Part shown: in pieces, positions 8,814-16,469 of the stretch
How the letters are laid out: each line of letters opens with the position of its first letter
Numbering within the stretch: the first letter of the stretch is position 1
DNA from: Hydrogenophaga sp.
GTDB taxonomy: Bacteria; Pseudomonadota; Gammaproteobacteria; Burkholderiales; Burkholderiaceae_C
Reading direction: 5' to 3'
DNA length: 64,000 nt
NCBI RefSeq assembly: GCF_014773545.1
Contig: NZ_SDDV01000001.1
Coordinates: forward strand, 267,749-331,748
Position numbers and translations under genes: made by a program
The notes under the pieces: generated by a model
Databases searched by the model: none
What the model was told of the DNA's origin: nothing
What the model saw: only the letters and a program-made list of their open reading frames with translations

Positions 8814-9767
8814 ATGAGACAAGCCACCGGATACTTCACGCACAAAAATTGTCGGCGCCACGAAATGGGCCCGGGGCATCCGGAATGCCCGCAGCGGCTT
8901 GATGCGATCGAAGACCGGCTGCTCATCAGCGGGCTGGACGTGGCGCTGGAGCGGCGCGAGGCCACCCCGGCTTCGATGGCCGACCTCGAACTCGCGCACG
9001 GCCGCATGCACCTGGCGGCGCTGCGCGGTCTGACCGAATGTCTGCGCGACGAGATCGCCGCCGGTGGCCCCAGCCATGCGCAACTCGACCCCGACACCTG
9101 CATCAACGTGCATTCGTGGGACGCGATCTTGTACGCTGCCGGCGCGGCCATCGACGCCACCGACGCCGTCATGGCCGGTGAGCTGACGAATGCGTTTTGC
9201 GCTGTGCGCCCGCCCGGTCACCACGCCACGCGCAACCAGGCGATGGGTTTTTGTTTCGTCAACAACGTCGCGGTGGCGGCCAAGTACGCGCTCGAGCGCC
9301 ACGGTCTCAAGCGTGTGGCGCTGATTGATTTTGACGTGCACCACGGCAACGGCAGCGAAGACATTGTGGCTGGGGACGAGCGCATTCTCATGTGCAGCTA
9401 CTACCAGCACCCGTATTACCCCGAGTGGAGCCACGCCAGCGCCCCCAATCTGGTGAACCTGCCGGTACCCGCCTACAGCCGAGGAGCAGAAATTCGGACG
9501 CTGATCGAGACCGCCTGGCTGCCCCGGCTGGAAGCACACCGGCCCGAGATGATCTTCATCAGCGCCGGCTTTGACGCGCACCGCGAAGACGACATGGGAC
9601 AGCTTGGCCTGGTCGAGCAAGATTTCGCCTGGATCACCCAGCGCTTGAAGGAGGTGGCGCAACGCCACGCCCAGGGCCGCATCGTCAGTTGCCTGGAAGG
9701 CGGCTACGACCTGAGCGCGCTGGCGCGCAGTGTGGAGGCGCACTTGCGCGTGCTGGCCGACGTTTGA
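8814..9767 (+). CDS. Histone-deacetylase-family (class II, HdaH-like) amidohydrolase
   Basis: 317 residues with the complete zinc-hydrolase signature: RPPGHHAT (His136/His137), DFDVHHGNGS (Asp174 and His176 as zinc ligands) and SAGFDAHREDDMG carrying the third ligand. The opening GYFTHKNCRRHEMGPGHPECPQRL is typical of bacterial class II enzymes. They remove acyl groups from lysines or hydrolyse acetylpolyamine-like amides; the substrate here cannot be decided. Monocistronic, divergent from moxR. Confidence 0.88.
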   Translation: MRQATGYFTHKNCRRHEMGPGHPECPQRLDAIEDRLLISGLDVALERREATPASMADLELAHGRMHLAALRGLTECLRDEIAAGGPSHAQLDPDTCINVHSWDAILYAAGAAIDATDAVMAGELTNAFCAVRPPGHHATRNQAMGFCFVNNVAVAAKYALERHGLKRVALIDFDVHHGNGSEDIVAGDERILMCSYYQHPYYPEWSHASAPNLVNLPVPAYSRGAEIRTLIETAWLPRLEAHRPEMIFISAGFDAHREDDMGQLGLVEQDFAWITQRLKEVAQRHAQGRIVSCLEGGYDLSALARSVEAHLRVLADV

Positions 9768-9893
9768 GCGTGCGTCGCTTCGGGGTTTGTGGCCTGGTGC
9801 GCGGGTTTGCAGCGGCTGTAGCTCAGCCCGGCGCCGGCGCGCTGCTGAATAGGTTGGGTAGCGGGAAAATCCAGCGCTGTCTTGCCGGATCGG

Positions 9894-10574
9894 TCATAGG
9901 CTGCCAGACAGGCTGCTGCGGATCAACCCGACCACCAGCCCTTCGATGGCAAAGCTATCGCCCTCTTGCACCACCATGCTGGGGTAATCGGGGTTTTCGG
10001 CCTGCAGTTCGATCTGTTGCAGCCGGCGCACGAAGCGCTTGACCGTGACTTCATCGAACAGGCGTGCGACGATGATCTGGCCGCTGTGGGCCTCATTGCA
10101 GCGCTGTACCGCGAGCAGGTCGCCAGCCAGAATGCCTGCGTCGCGCATCGATTGGCCTCGCACCCGGAGCAGGTAGTCGGGTGGTCGCTGAAACAAGCTG
10201 GAATCGACCCGGTAGGTGTGCTCCACATGTTCCTGCGCCAACAGCGGCGCACCGGCCGCTACGCGGCCGACCAGCGGCAGGCTGAGCAGTGTGCCGCGCG
10301 CGGCGTTGACGCACTGCAACTCTTCGCGGCGCAGCCGTATGCCGCGCGACGCCCCGCTCAGGAGTTCGATGGCGCCCTTGCGCGCGAGCGCGCGCAAATG
10401 ATCTTCGGCCGCATTGGCCGATTTATAGCCCAGCGTGGCGGCAATTTCAGCCCGCGTTGGGGGCGCGCCGTTGCGTGCAATGCAATCCTGGATTAAGGCC
10501 AAAATCTGGGCTTGCCGCTGGGTCAGCGCCTGGCCTGCCTGGTGTGCAGCGTGGTCGATGGCAGCCTCTTGCAA
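9894..10574 (-). CDS. lexA: LexA, SOS repressor/autoprotease
   Basis: 226 residues. The N-terminal winged helix-turn-helix (about 17-80) reads [13 protein letters not shown]...[13 protein letters not shown]. The S24 protease domain has the Ala107-Gly108 cleavage site (VGRVAAGAP), Ser142 in [10 protein letters not shown] and Lys179 in TVKRF, so self-cleavage should be intact. It binds SOS operators as a dimer and is inactivated by RecA filaments. I could not find a CTGT-N8-ACAG operator upstream. Convergent with the deacetylase gene. Confidence 0.93.
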   Translation of the reverse strand: MQEAAIDHAAHQAGQALTQRQAQILALIQDCIARNGAPPTRAEIAATLGYKSANAAEDHLRALARKGAIELLSGASRGIRLRREELQCVNAARGTLLSLPLVGRVAAGAPLLAQEHVEHTYRVDSSLFQRPPDYLLRVRGQSMRDAGILAGDLLAVQRCNEAHSGQIIVARLFDEVTVKRFVRRLQQIELQAENPDYPSMVVQEGDSFAIEGLVVGLIRSSLSGSL

Positions 10575-10643
10575 AAATGCCGAACGCCCAAACGCTGTGC
10601 CGACGTTTCAGGTTCCGGTGGGTAGAAAAAATCTGTTGATCCG

Positions 10644-10671
10644 ATTATCCAGCAGCCGTCATTCCAAGCAA
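10644..10671 (-). promoter_or_regulatory. Candidate sigma-70 promoter of lexA
   Basis: On the minus strand TTGCTT (10671-10666) and GATAAT (10649-10644) are separated by 16 bases and sit about 70 bases upstream of the lexA start. Predicted by motif only. Confidence 0.4.
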
Positions 10672-10684
10672 GGACGAACGAAAT

Positions 10685-11308
10685 TCAGAAACGGTCTGAA
10701 CGCAACAAATGAAAGGCGACCTGGCCGGCCTGGCCCTGGCGCTGCACCTGCAGGCCCAGCGCGGCCAGTTCGTCAGTGCGCCAGATGCGCGGTGCCTCCA
10801 GATAGATCAGACCGTTTTCAGTCAGGCACGCGCGCGCCGCCGCCAGCGCGGCCAGCAGCAGGGTTGCGGGCTCATCGGTGCAAAAAGGCGGGTCTAGAAA
10901 CACCAGGTCAAGTCCTTGCCCGCTGCGCTGACGCAAGACCGCCAGCGCATCACCGCGCAGCACCCGCACCGTGTCGGCCCTGAGTCGCAGCTTGATCTGC
11001 TGCAAATGGGCCAGCGCTGCCACATCCTGCTCGACCAACAACACCTCGGAGGCGCCACGCGAGGCGGCTTCAAAGCCGAGCGCACCACTGCCGGCAAAGG
11101 CGTCCAGGCAGCGCCAGCCGTTCAGGTCTTGCCCGAGCCAGTTGAACAGCGTCTCGCGCACCCGCGAAGGCGTCGGACGCAGACCCGCACGGTCAGCCAG
11201 CGCCAGCTTGCTGCGCTTCCACTGGCCGCCGATGATGCGCACCTCGTTGCGAGGCGCAGAGCGGGGTTTGACCGGTGCGGCAACAGACTTTTTGGAAGAA
11301 ATAGACAT
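10685..11308 (-). CDS. rsmD: 16S rRNA (guanine(966)-N(2))-methyltransferase RsmD
   Basis: About 207 residues. It has the RsmD opening RIIGGQWKRSKL, the RPTPSRVRETLFNWLG segment, the SAM-binding CLDAFAGSGALGFEA and the catalytic DPPF motif (LVFLDPPFCTDE). It methylates N2 of G966 in 16S rRNA during 30S assembly. ATG at 11308 (MSISSKKSV) was chosen; the frame extends further upstream but only with low-complexity residues overlapping the divergent gene. Confidence 0.9.
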   Translation of the reverse strand: MSISSKKSVAAPVKPRSAPRNEVRIIGGQWKRSKLALADRAGLRPTPSRVRETLFNWLGQDLNGWRCLDAFAGSGALGFEAASRGASEVLLVEQDVAALAHLQQIKLRLRADTVRVLRGDALAVLRQRSGQGLDLVFLDPPFCTDEPATLLLAALAAARACLTENGLIYLEAPRIWRTDELAALGLQVQRQGQAGQVAFHLLRSDRF

Positions 11309-11439
11309 GGTTTCAAGTGTCGCACGGATGCCCATAGGGACGCGAGAGCGGCGCAAATCAGGATGAAAAGCCTGCCGCAGCAGCCAAGACGGCTGCGCCC
11401 GCCCAGCCGATTGGGCCTGTCTTGCCGCACAATTCACCC

Positions 11440-11676
11440 ATGACACTTCAATGGCGCAAGCTCCAGCGGCTGTGGCGGCCGCGCAGCGGTCTGTTCTGGC
11501 TGTTTCTGGTCTTCAATGCCCTGTCGGCCTTTCTGGCTTGGTACGTTCACCTGAATCAGCCGCCCGAGCCGCTGCGCGTTGTGCTGGTGCTGCTGGCATT
11601 GATCAACACCGGCATGGGCTGGCTGATGCTGTTGTTTTTGTGGCGCGAGGGTGCTCAGGCAGACGCGGACAGATGA
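11440..11676 (+). CDS. Small two-helix membrane protein, conserved hypothetical
   Basis: About 78 residues from ATG 11440 (MTLQWRKLQRLWRPRSG). Two hydrophobic helices are visible: GLFWLFLVFNALSAFLAWYV and VVLVLLALINTGMGWLMLLFLW. The termini are charged. No enzymatic motif is seen. It is divergent from rsmD and ends 16 bases before the convergent DUF2189 gene. Function unknown. Confidence 0.6.
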   Translation: MTLQWRKLQRLWRPRSGLFWLFLVFNALSAFLAWYVHLNQPPEPLRVVLVLLALINTGMGWLMLLFLWREGAQADADR

Positions 11677-11691
11677 GGCGTGGGTTTGCCC

Positions 11692-12543
11692 TCAGGCCGC
11701 TCGATGCGCAACGATATGCTGGTAGGCGTGCCAGCTCGCGTGGCCTATTACCGGGCCGACGACCAGCAGGCCTAGCAGGGCCGGCAGCATGGCCAGACCG
11801 ATCAGCAGCGTGATGAGCGCGCCCCAGAGCAGCATCACGCCGGGATTTTCCAAGCAGGCGCGGATGCTGGTCAGTCCGGCTGAGATCGCATCGACCTGGC
11901 GATCCAGAATCATCGGGATCGAAATCACGCTGGTGACAAAAATCAGGCCGGCGAAAATGCCGCCGACAGCGGTATAGGTGATGAGGAAGCTGATGTTTTC
12001 CAGCTTGAACAATTGCTGCAACAACCCGTCGGTGCTTGGCATGGTGTTGAAGGAGATGGCAAACACCACCAACGAAGCGCGCCCCCAGAGCAGCTCCAGA
12101 ATCAGCAGCAGGCCGGCAAAAATGCCCATTGTTCCCAGGGTGGGCCTCCAGGCCAGCAGCGAAGCGCGCAGCGAAGGCGTAGCCCCAGGGGTTTGCAGCG
12201 CTCGACTGGTGTGGTACAGACCGAGACACAGAAAGGGGCCCATCAGCAAAAAACCCGCCGCGAGCGCCATCACATAAGCTGGGGACGAACGAAACACCGC
12301 CAGCAGCGCGTAGCCCATAAGTACAAAGCACAGGCCGTAAAACAGCCCGATACGGGGGCAGCGCCTAAAGTCGTTCCAGCCCAGCCGAATCCAGCGCAAC
12401 GGGTCAAGCCAGCCCAGGCGGGCCAGCGGCAGCGAGAGCACCGATTCAACCGCATCGGGCGCGCTGCTGGCGTGAAAACTGCCGACAGCCCCGGGTGCCT
12501 GTTCTTGCTCGGGTGCAGACTTGGATGCGCCGACATCGCTCAT
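11692..12543 (-). CDS. DUF2189-family integral membrane protein
   Basis: About 283 residues with a polar N-terminal ~60 residues and then the DUF2189 opening (WIRLGWNDFRRCPRIGLFYGLCFVLMGY), followed by several long hydrophobic segments and the final ASWHAYQHIV. ATG at 12543 (MSDVGASKSA) is preferred to the longer frame from 12630. The family is widespread in proteobacteria without an assigned role. Confidence 0.75.
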   Translation of the reverse strand: MSDVGASKSAPEQEQAPGAVGSFHASSAPDAVESVLSLPLARLGWLDPLRWIRLGWNDFRRCPRIGLFYGLCFVLMGYALLAVFRSSPAYVMALAAGFLLMGPFLCLGLYHTSRALQTPGATPSLRASLLAWRPTLGTMGIFAGLLLILELLWGRASLVVFAISFNTMPSTDGLLQQLFKLENISFLITYTAVGGIFAGLIFVTSVISIPMILDRQVDAISAGLTSIRACLENPGVMLLWGALITLLIGLAMLPALLGLLVVGPVIGHASWHAYQHIVAHRAA

Positions 12544-12691
12544 GGAATCCCTTTTCCCGCAGCCAATGTAGGCCGGGCTGATTGACTGTGCCACAGGCAG
12601 TGCGCCATAACCATCCTGGCTGTGTGACATTGTTCAGCCCCAGGCGGATTTTGAATGTGCCGCAAGCGCGCGCCAGCTAAACTGCCGCTCC

Positions 12692-13444
12692 ATGACCCCT
12701 TTATTTCAGCCGCCTTATGTGCTTGTAGACGAAGCCGTCGAAGCTTTGCGGCGCCAGGGCTTTGCCCTCATCAGCGCCGCCGACGTGCGCCAATGGTTGC
12801 CTGCCCGTGCCGACGAGCTTGATGTGCTGCACCGCGGCTGGAGCGATTTGCCGTCCGACGCTTATCTGCGCGACGGCGGGCGTTACCGGCGGCGGCGTTA
12901 CGGCTGCTTTGTGCAGCGCGGCACCGAACTGCAGCAAATGCCACACCGCGCGCACTGGCAGCCGCTGGAATACAACGCCTTGCACGGCGGCATGCGGCGC
13001 TGGTTTGAGCCTTTGTTGCCGCAGACGCTGGCGCAGGCGCTGTGGCCGCGCCTGCTGCTGCGGGTGGGCGAACTGGTGTCGGCCTTGCACGGCGAGCAGC
13101 CCTGGTACATCGAGGCGCACACTTTTCGCATCGACACCACCGACGGCATTGGCCGGCCCACGCCCGAAGGCGCGCACCGCGACGGCGTCGATCTGGTGGC
13201 GGTGTTCATGCTGGAGCGATCGAACATCAAGGGCGGCGAGAGCCGGGTGTTCGAGGCCGATGGCCCGAGCGGCCAGCGTTTCACGCTCAGCCAGCCCTGG
13301 TCGCTGCTGCTGCTCGACGACGCGCGCGTGATACACGAGAGCACGCCGATTCAGCCGCTGCAGGCCGGTGGCTTTGGCTGGCGCGACACCCTGGTGCTGA
13401 CCTACCGGCGCGGCGGCTTCCAGGGTGACGAAGATGCCGTTTGA
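12692..13444 (+). CDS. 2OG-Fe dioxygenase family protein (2OG-Fe_Oxy_2-like)
   Basis: 250 residues. The C-terminal half carries a likely 2-His-1-carboxylate iron site: His and Asp in PEGAHRDGVDLVAVFML and the distal His in ARVIHESTPI, with a downstream Arg (GWRDTLVLTYRR) for 2-oxoglutarate. The family includes free-amino-acid hydroxylases such as the Bacillus isoleucine dioxygenase, so a small-molecule or amino-acid hydroxylation is possible but not shown. Convergent with bktB, three bases apart. Confidence 0.72.
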   Translation: MTPLFQPPYVLVDEAVEALRRQGFALISAADVRQWLPARADELDVLHRGWSDLPSDAYLRDGGRYRRRRYGCFVQRGTELQQMPHRAHWQPLEYNALHGGMRRWFEPLLPQTLAQALWPRLLLRVGELVSALHGEQPWYIEAHTFRIDTTDGIGRPTPEGAHRDGVDLVAVFMLERSNIKGGESRVFEADGPSGQRFTLSQPWSLLLLDDARVIHESTPIQPLQAGGFGWRDTLVLTYRRGGFQGDEDAV

Positions 13445-13447
13445 ACC

Positions 13448-14632
13448 TCAGACGCGCTCAAAAATGGCCGCAATGCCCTGGCCGCCTCCAATGCACATGG
13501 TCACCAGCGCGTAGCGTGCGCCGATGCGCTGGAGTTCGTGCAGCGCCTTGACCGTGATCAAGGCGCCGGTGGCACCAATCGGGTGGCCAAGCGAAATGCC
13601 CGAGCCGTTCGGATTGACCTTGGCGGGATCGAGGCCGAGGTCGCGCGTGACGGCACAGGCCTGCGCGGCGAAGGCCTCGTTGGCCTCTATCACGTCCATG
13701 TCGGCCACGCTCAGGCCGGCTTTTTGCAGCGCCAGTCGGGTCGCCGGCACCGGGCCTATGCCCATGTACTTGGGGTCTACGCCCGCGTGCGCGTAAGCCA
13801 CCAGGCGCGCCATGGGTGCCAGACCGCGCGCGCGCGCGACTTGCGCATCCATCAGCAGCACGGCAGCCGCGGCGTCGTTGATGCCCGAGGCGTTGCCCGC
13901 CGTCACGCTGCCGTTTTCCTTCACAAAAACGGGTTTGAGCCGGGCCAGGTCTTCCAGGCTGCAATTGGGACGGAAGTGCTCGTCGGTGAGGTAGGCCACT
14001 TCGCCTTTTTTGCTTTTCAGCAGCACGGGGACGATTTGGTCTTTGAAACGGCCTTCCTGTGTGGCGCGTTCGGCGCGGTTGTGGCTTTGCACCGCCAGCG
14101 CGTCTTGCTCGGCGCGGCTGATGCCCCATCGGGTGGCGATGTTTTCTGCCGTCACGCCCATGTGGACGGCGTGAAACGGGTCGTGCAGCGCGCCTGTCAT
14201 CATGTCAACCATTTTGCTGTCGCCCATACGCGCACCCCAGCGCATGTTCAGGCTGGCATAAGGCGCGCGGCTCATGTTTTCGGCCCCGGCGCCAATGGCA
14301 ATGTCGGCATCACCGAGCAAAATGCTTTGCGCGGCCGACACCACCGCCTGCAGGCCCGATCCGCACAGGCGGTTGACGTTGTAAGCCGGCGTGTCTTCGC
14401 CGCAACCGCCCTGCAGCGCTGCCACGCGCGAGAGGTACATGTCTTTCGGTTCGGTGTTGACCACATGGCCAAACACCACGTGCCCGACGTCCTTGCCGTC
14501 GACCCCGGCGCGCGCCAGCGATTCGCGCACCACCAGGGTGCCCAGTTCGGTGGGGGCAATGTCTTTCAGGCTGCCGCCATAGGTTCCAATGGCGGTGCGA
14601 ACGGCACTGACGACGACGACTTCTCGGCTCAT
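13448..14632 (-). CDS. bktB: Beta-ketothiolase / acetyl-CoA acetyltransferase, BktB type
   Basis: 394 residues from ATG 14632 (MSREVVVVSAVRTAIG). Thiolase residues are all present: Cys90 in NRLCGSGLQ, His350 in GHPIGATGA and Cys380 in CIGGGQG. The sequence strongly resembles BktB of Cupriavidus, which condenses acetyl-CoA with acyl-CoA for polyhydroxyalkanoate synthesis and also works in degradation. No phaB or phaC gene is adjacent. A 16-bp inverted repeat lies just upstream of the start. Confidence 0.9.
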   Translation of the reverse strand: MSREVVVVSAVRTAIGTYGGSLKDIAPTELGTLVVRESLARAGVDGKDVGHVVFGHVVNTEPKDMYLSRVAALQGGCGEDTPAYNVNRLCGSGLQAVVSAAQSILLGDADIAIGAGAENMSRAPYASLNMRWGARMGDSKMVDMMTGALHDPFHAVHMGVTAENIATRWGISRAEQDALAVQSHNRAERATQEGRFKDQIVPVLLKSKKGEVAYLTDEHFRPNCSLEDLARLKPVFVKENGSVTAGNASGINDAAAAVLLMDAQVARARGLAPMARLVAYAHAGVDPKYMGIGPVPATRLALQKAGLSVADMDVIEANEAFAAQACAVTRDLGLDPAKVNPNGSGISLGHPIGATGALITVKALHELQRIGARYALVTMCIGGGQGIAAIFERV

Positions 14633-14663
14633 GAACGGCTCCTTGGGAGTGGTTTGTCTAAAC

Positions 14664-14715
14664 GAACGGGCATGACTTTGAAAGCCACCCCGGAAAATGA
14701 AAGTCATGCCCGTTC
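14664..14715. repeat. Perfect 16-bp inverted repeat with 20-base loop
   Basis: GAACGGGCATGACTTT (14664-14679) is exactly complementary to AAAGTCATGCCCGTTC (14700-14715). It lies between the end of the pseudouridine synthase gene and the start of bktB, both on the minus strand. It could end transcription of the upstream gene, though no T-run follows, or be part of the dispersed repeat that abuts it. Confidence 0.75.
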
Positions 14716-15327
14716 TCCCTCACCCCCAACCCCTCTCCCCCCCCCCCCGCCGCCGTACAGGGTGTCGCCCCAGATGGGGTGGCCTATGGCCTGCAGGTGT
14801 ACGCGCAACTGGTGCGAGCGGCCGCTGATGGGTTCGAGTTCAAGCCGGGTCGTCAAGGGCTGGTCTGCCGGGTCGTCCGGCTGCGCCGCCAGCCGCCAGC
14901 GTGTCAGGCTCGGTTTGCCGTGCAGATGGCAGACCTTGCTGCGGGGCCGGTCGAGCCAGTCGGCCAGCAGCGGCAGCTCGACGCTGTTCCAGCCGTTGTC
15001 GGGGCTGGGGTTGTGCAGCGCGCCGGCCACCACGGCGCAGTAGCGTTTGCCGATGCGGCGTTGCTCGAAGGCGCTGCCGAGTTGGCGCTGCGCCGCGCTG
15101 CCGCGCGCCATCAGCAGCAGGCCCGAGGTAGCCATGTCGAGCCGGTGCACCACCAGGGCATCGGGCCAGACGGCTTGCGCGCGCGCGCTCAGACAGTCCT
15201 GCCGCTGCGGGCCGCGTCCGGGAACCGACAGCAGGCCGGCTGGTTTGTCCAGCACCAGCAGATCGGCGTCGGCGTACAGCACCGACAGCGCCTGGTCGGG
15301 CTCGGTCGTGAGGGCGGGCGCGCTCAC
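14704..15327 (-). CDS. RluA-family pseudouridine synthase with atypical C-terminus
   Basis: 207 residues from GTG 15327, whose start overlaps the upstream stop as GTGA. The catalytic Asp lies in VVHRLDMATSGLL. Other family motifs are LDKPAGLLSVPGRG near the start and SGRSHQLRVHLQAIGHPIWGD near the end. It should isomerise uridine in rRNA or tRNA; the target site is unknown. Family members normally continue 20-40 residues after GDxLY. Here the frame runs into a poly-G tract and ends as a Gly/Glu-rich tail derived from repeat DNA, so the last strand and helix appear replaced. Confidence 0.8.
   Translation of the reverse strand: MSAPALTTEPDQALSVLYADADLLVLDKPAGLLSVPGRGPQRQDCLSARAQAVWPDALVVHRLDMATSGLLLMARGSAAQRQLGSAFEQRRIGKRYCAVVAGALHNPSPDNGWNSVELPLLADWLDRPRSKVCHLHGKPSLTRWRLAAQPDDPADQPLTTRLELEPISGRSHQLRVHLQAIGHPIWGDTLYGGGGGGRGVGGEGERA
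14716..14748. repeat. Half of a common dispersed C-rich repeat plus a 12-base C run
   Basis: The stretch CCTCACCCCCAACCCCTCT followed by twelve C (14737-14748) resembles the left half of the CCCTCACCCC...CCTCTCCC repeat seen in many bacterial genomes. No matching GGGAGAGGGG arm follows. It overlaps the 3' end of the pseudouridine synthase gene. Confidence 0.5.
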
Positions 15328-15812
15328 GGTGCGAGCCCGAGTGCGGTCTGCACTTCGGCGCCATCGAGGCTGCGCGCAGCGCCAAAACCGGCCACCTGGC
15401 GCGCTTGTTGCACCTGCAGACGAACGAAGCGAAAGTCGCCCAATTGCGTCATCGGCTCGGCCTCGGGAAAGCGTTGCAGGTACAAGGCCCGGCAGGCCAG
15501 CGCGTCCGAACTGCCGGGCGCCAGCAGCGTGGCGCTGGCTTGCAGCGTCACGCGCGCCAGCGCATGCACCGGCTCGGCCGCCGCTTCGCTCTGGCACACC
15601 AGCAAGGAGACGCGCGGCTCGCGCAGCAGGTTGGCGCTGTGCGCGGCCAGTGCGCTCACATGGATGAGCAGGCAGCGCTGCTCGGTGTCGATCGCGTAGG
15701 GCACCATGGAGACGAAAGGCGCACCGTCTGCGCCCAGCGTGCCCAGGGCGGCGCAGCGCTGGTGCTGCAGCAGCTCGCGCAGCGCGCGCGTCAGGCTGTG
15801 TTCATTGGCCAT
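15324..15812 (-). CDS. HugZ-like pyridoxamine-5'-phosphate-oxidase-fold protein
   Basis: 162 residues with a split-barrel flavin/heme-binding fold: LLQHQRCAALGTLGADGAPFVSMVPYAID near the start, VSALAAHSANLLREPRVSLLV in the middle, and FPEAEPMTQLGDFRFVRLQVQQARQVAGFGAAR near the end. This last pattern is typical of HugZ/HutZ-type heme-utilisation proteins; a role in heme binding or degradation is an inference. Translationally coupled to the pseudouridine synthase downstream. Confidence 0.78.
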   Translation of the reverse strand: MANEHSLTRALRELLQHQRCAALGTLGADGAPFVSMVPYAIDTEQRCLLIHVSALAAHSANLLREPRVSLLVCQSEAAAEPVHALARVTLQASATLLAPGSSDALACRALYLQRFPEAEPMTQLGDFRFVRLQVQQARQVAGFGAARSLDGAEVQTALGLAP

Positions 15813-15824
15813 GTCTCAGGTGGG

Positions 15825-16295
15825 TCAGCGCACCAACACATCGGCGCGTCGGTTGCGCGGCTCGACCACTTCATCTTCGGTCGCCAGCAGGGGTTCGCGT
15901 TCGCCGCGACCGATGGCCTGCACCAGCTCGGCGGCAAAGCCGCGCTCGATCAGCAGCGCACGCACGGCTTGCGCGCGCTGTAGCGACAGCCGGTCGTTGT
16001 CTGCGACCGAGCCTTGGCGATCGGTGTGGCCGGTGATGACGATCTCGCCGCCAGCGCGGGTGCGCGCGCGATCGGCCTGGCGCAGACCGTCGCCGGGGCG
16101 CGGGCTGCACCGGGCGTCGGCCGAACCGAGCCAGGCCTCACCCTCGACGTGCTTGAAGGTGCCGATCCGGGGTGTTGCGGTGGCGCCGGCCAGCGCGGTG
16201 CAAGCGGCGCTGCCGGCGGCGCCAGGCTGTGCCGCCAGCCCGGGCGTGCCGCCCAGCAGTGCAGTCAGCAAGGGCAGGGTGATCAACAGGCGCAT
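15825..16295 (-). CDS. Short OmpA-domain lipoprotein-like/periplasmic protein, possibly a FecR-OmpA remnant
   Basis: About 156 residues from ATG 16295. It begins with a signal peptide (MRLLITLPLLTALLGGTPGLAAQ). The C-terminal ~75 residues are an OmpA peptidoglycan-binding domain (IVITGHTDRQGSVADNDRLSLQRAQAVRALL, ending PRNRRADVLVR). Between them, about 35 residues (VEGEAWLGSADARCSPRPGDGLRQADRARTRAGGE) look like the start of a FecR domain joined directly to the OmpA part. The protein is short for either architecture. It probably sits in the periplasm holding peptidoglycan. Confidence 0.75.
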   Translation of the reverse strand: MRLLITLPLLTALLGGTPGLAAQPGAAGSAACTALAGATATPRIGTFKHVEGEAWLGSADARCSPRPGDGLRQADRARTRAGGEIVITGHTDRQGSVADNDRLSLQRAQAVRALLIERGFAAELVQAIGRGEREPLLATEDEVVEPRNRRADVLVR

Positions 16296-16469
16296 TTTTT
16301 CTCTGTCTCGAGCAGCTTTGAATGGTAGCGGATACCGTGGCCATCGGTCGCGCAATCCCGCCTGGACGGTGGGCCGACCCGTGGCGCCTGCCCGTGCCAC
16401 CGACACCGCAGCGGCACAAAGAGCCCGCTCGTGTTAACTTTCGGCCCGCCACAGCTACATCTTCAGCGC

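Noticed and set aside
10575..10684. An SOS box in front of lexA
   Set aside because: CTGTTGATCC...CCAG looks suggestive, but the half-sites are not in the CTGT-N8-ACAG spacing.
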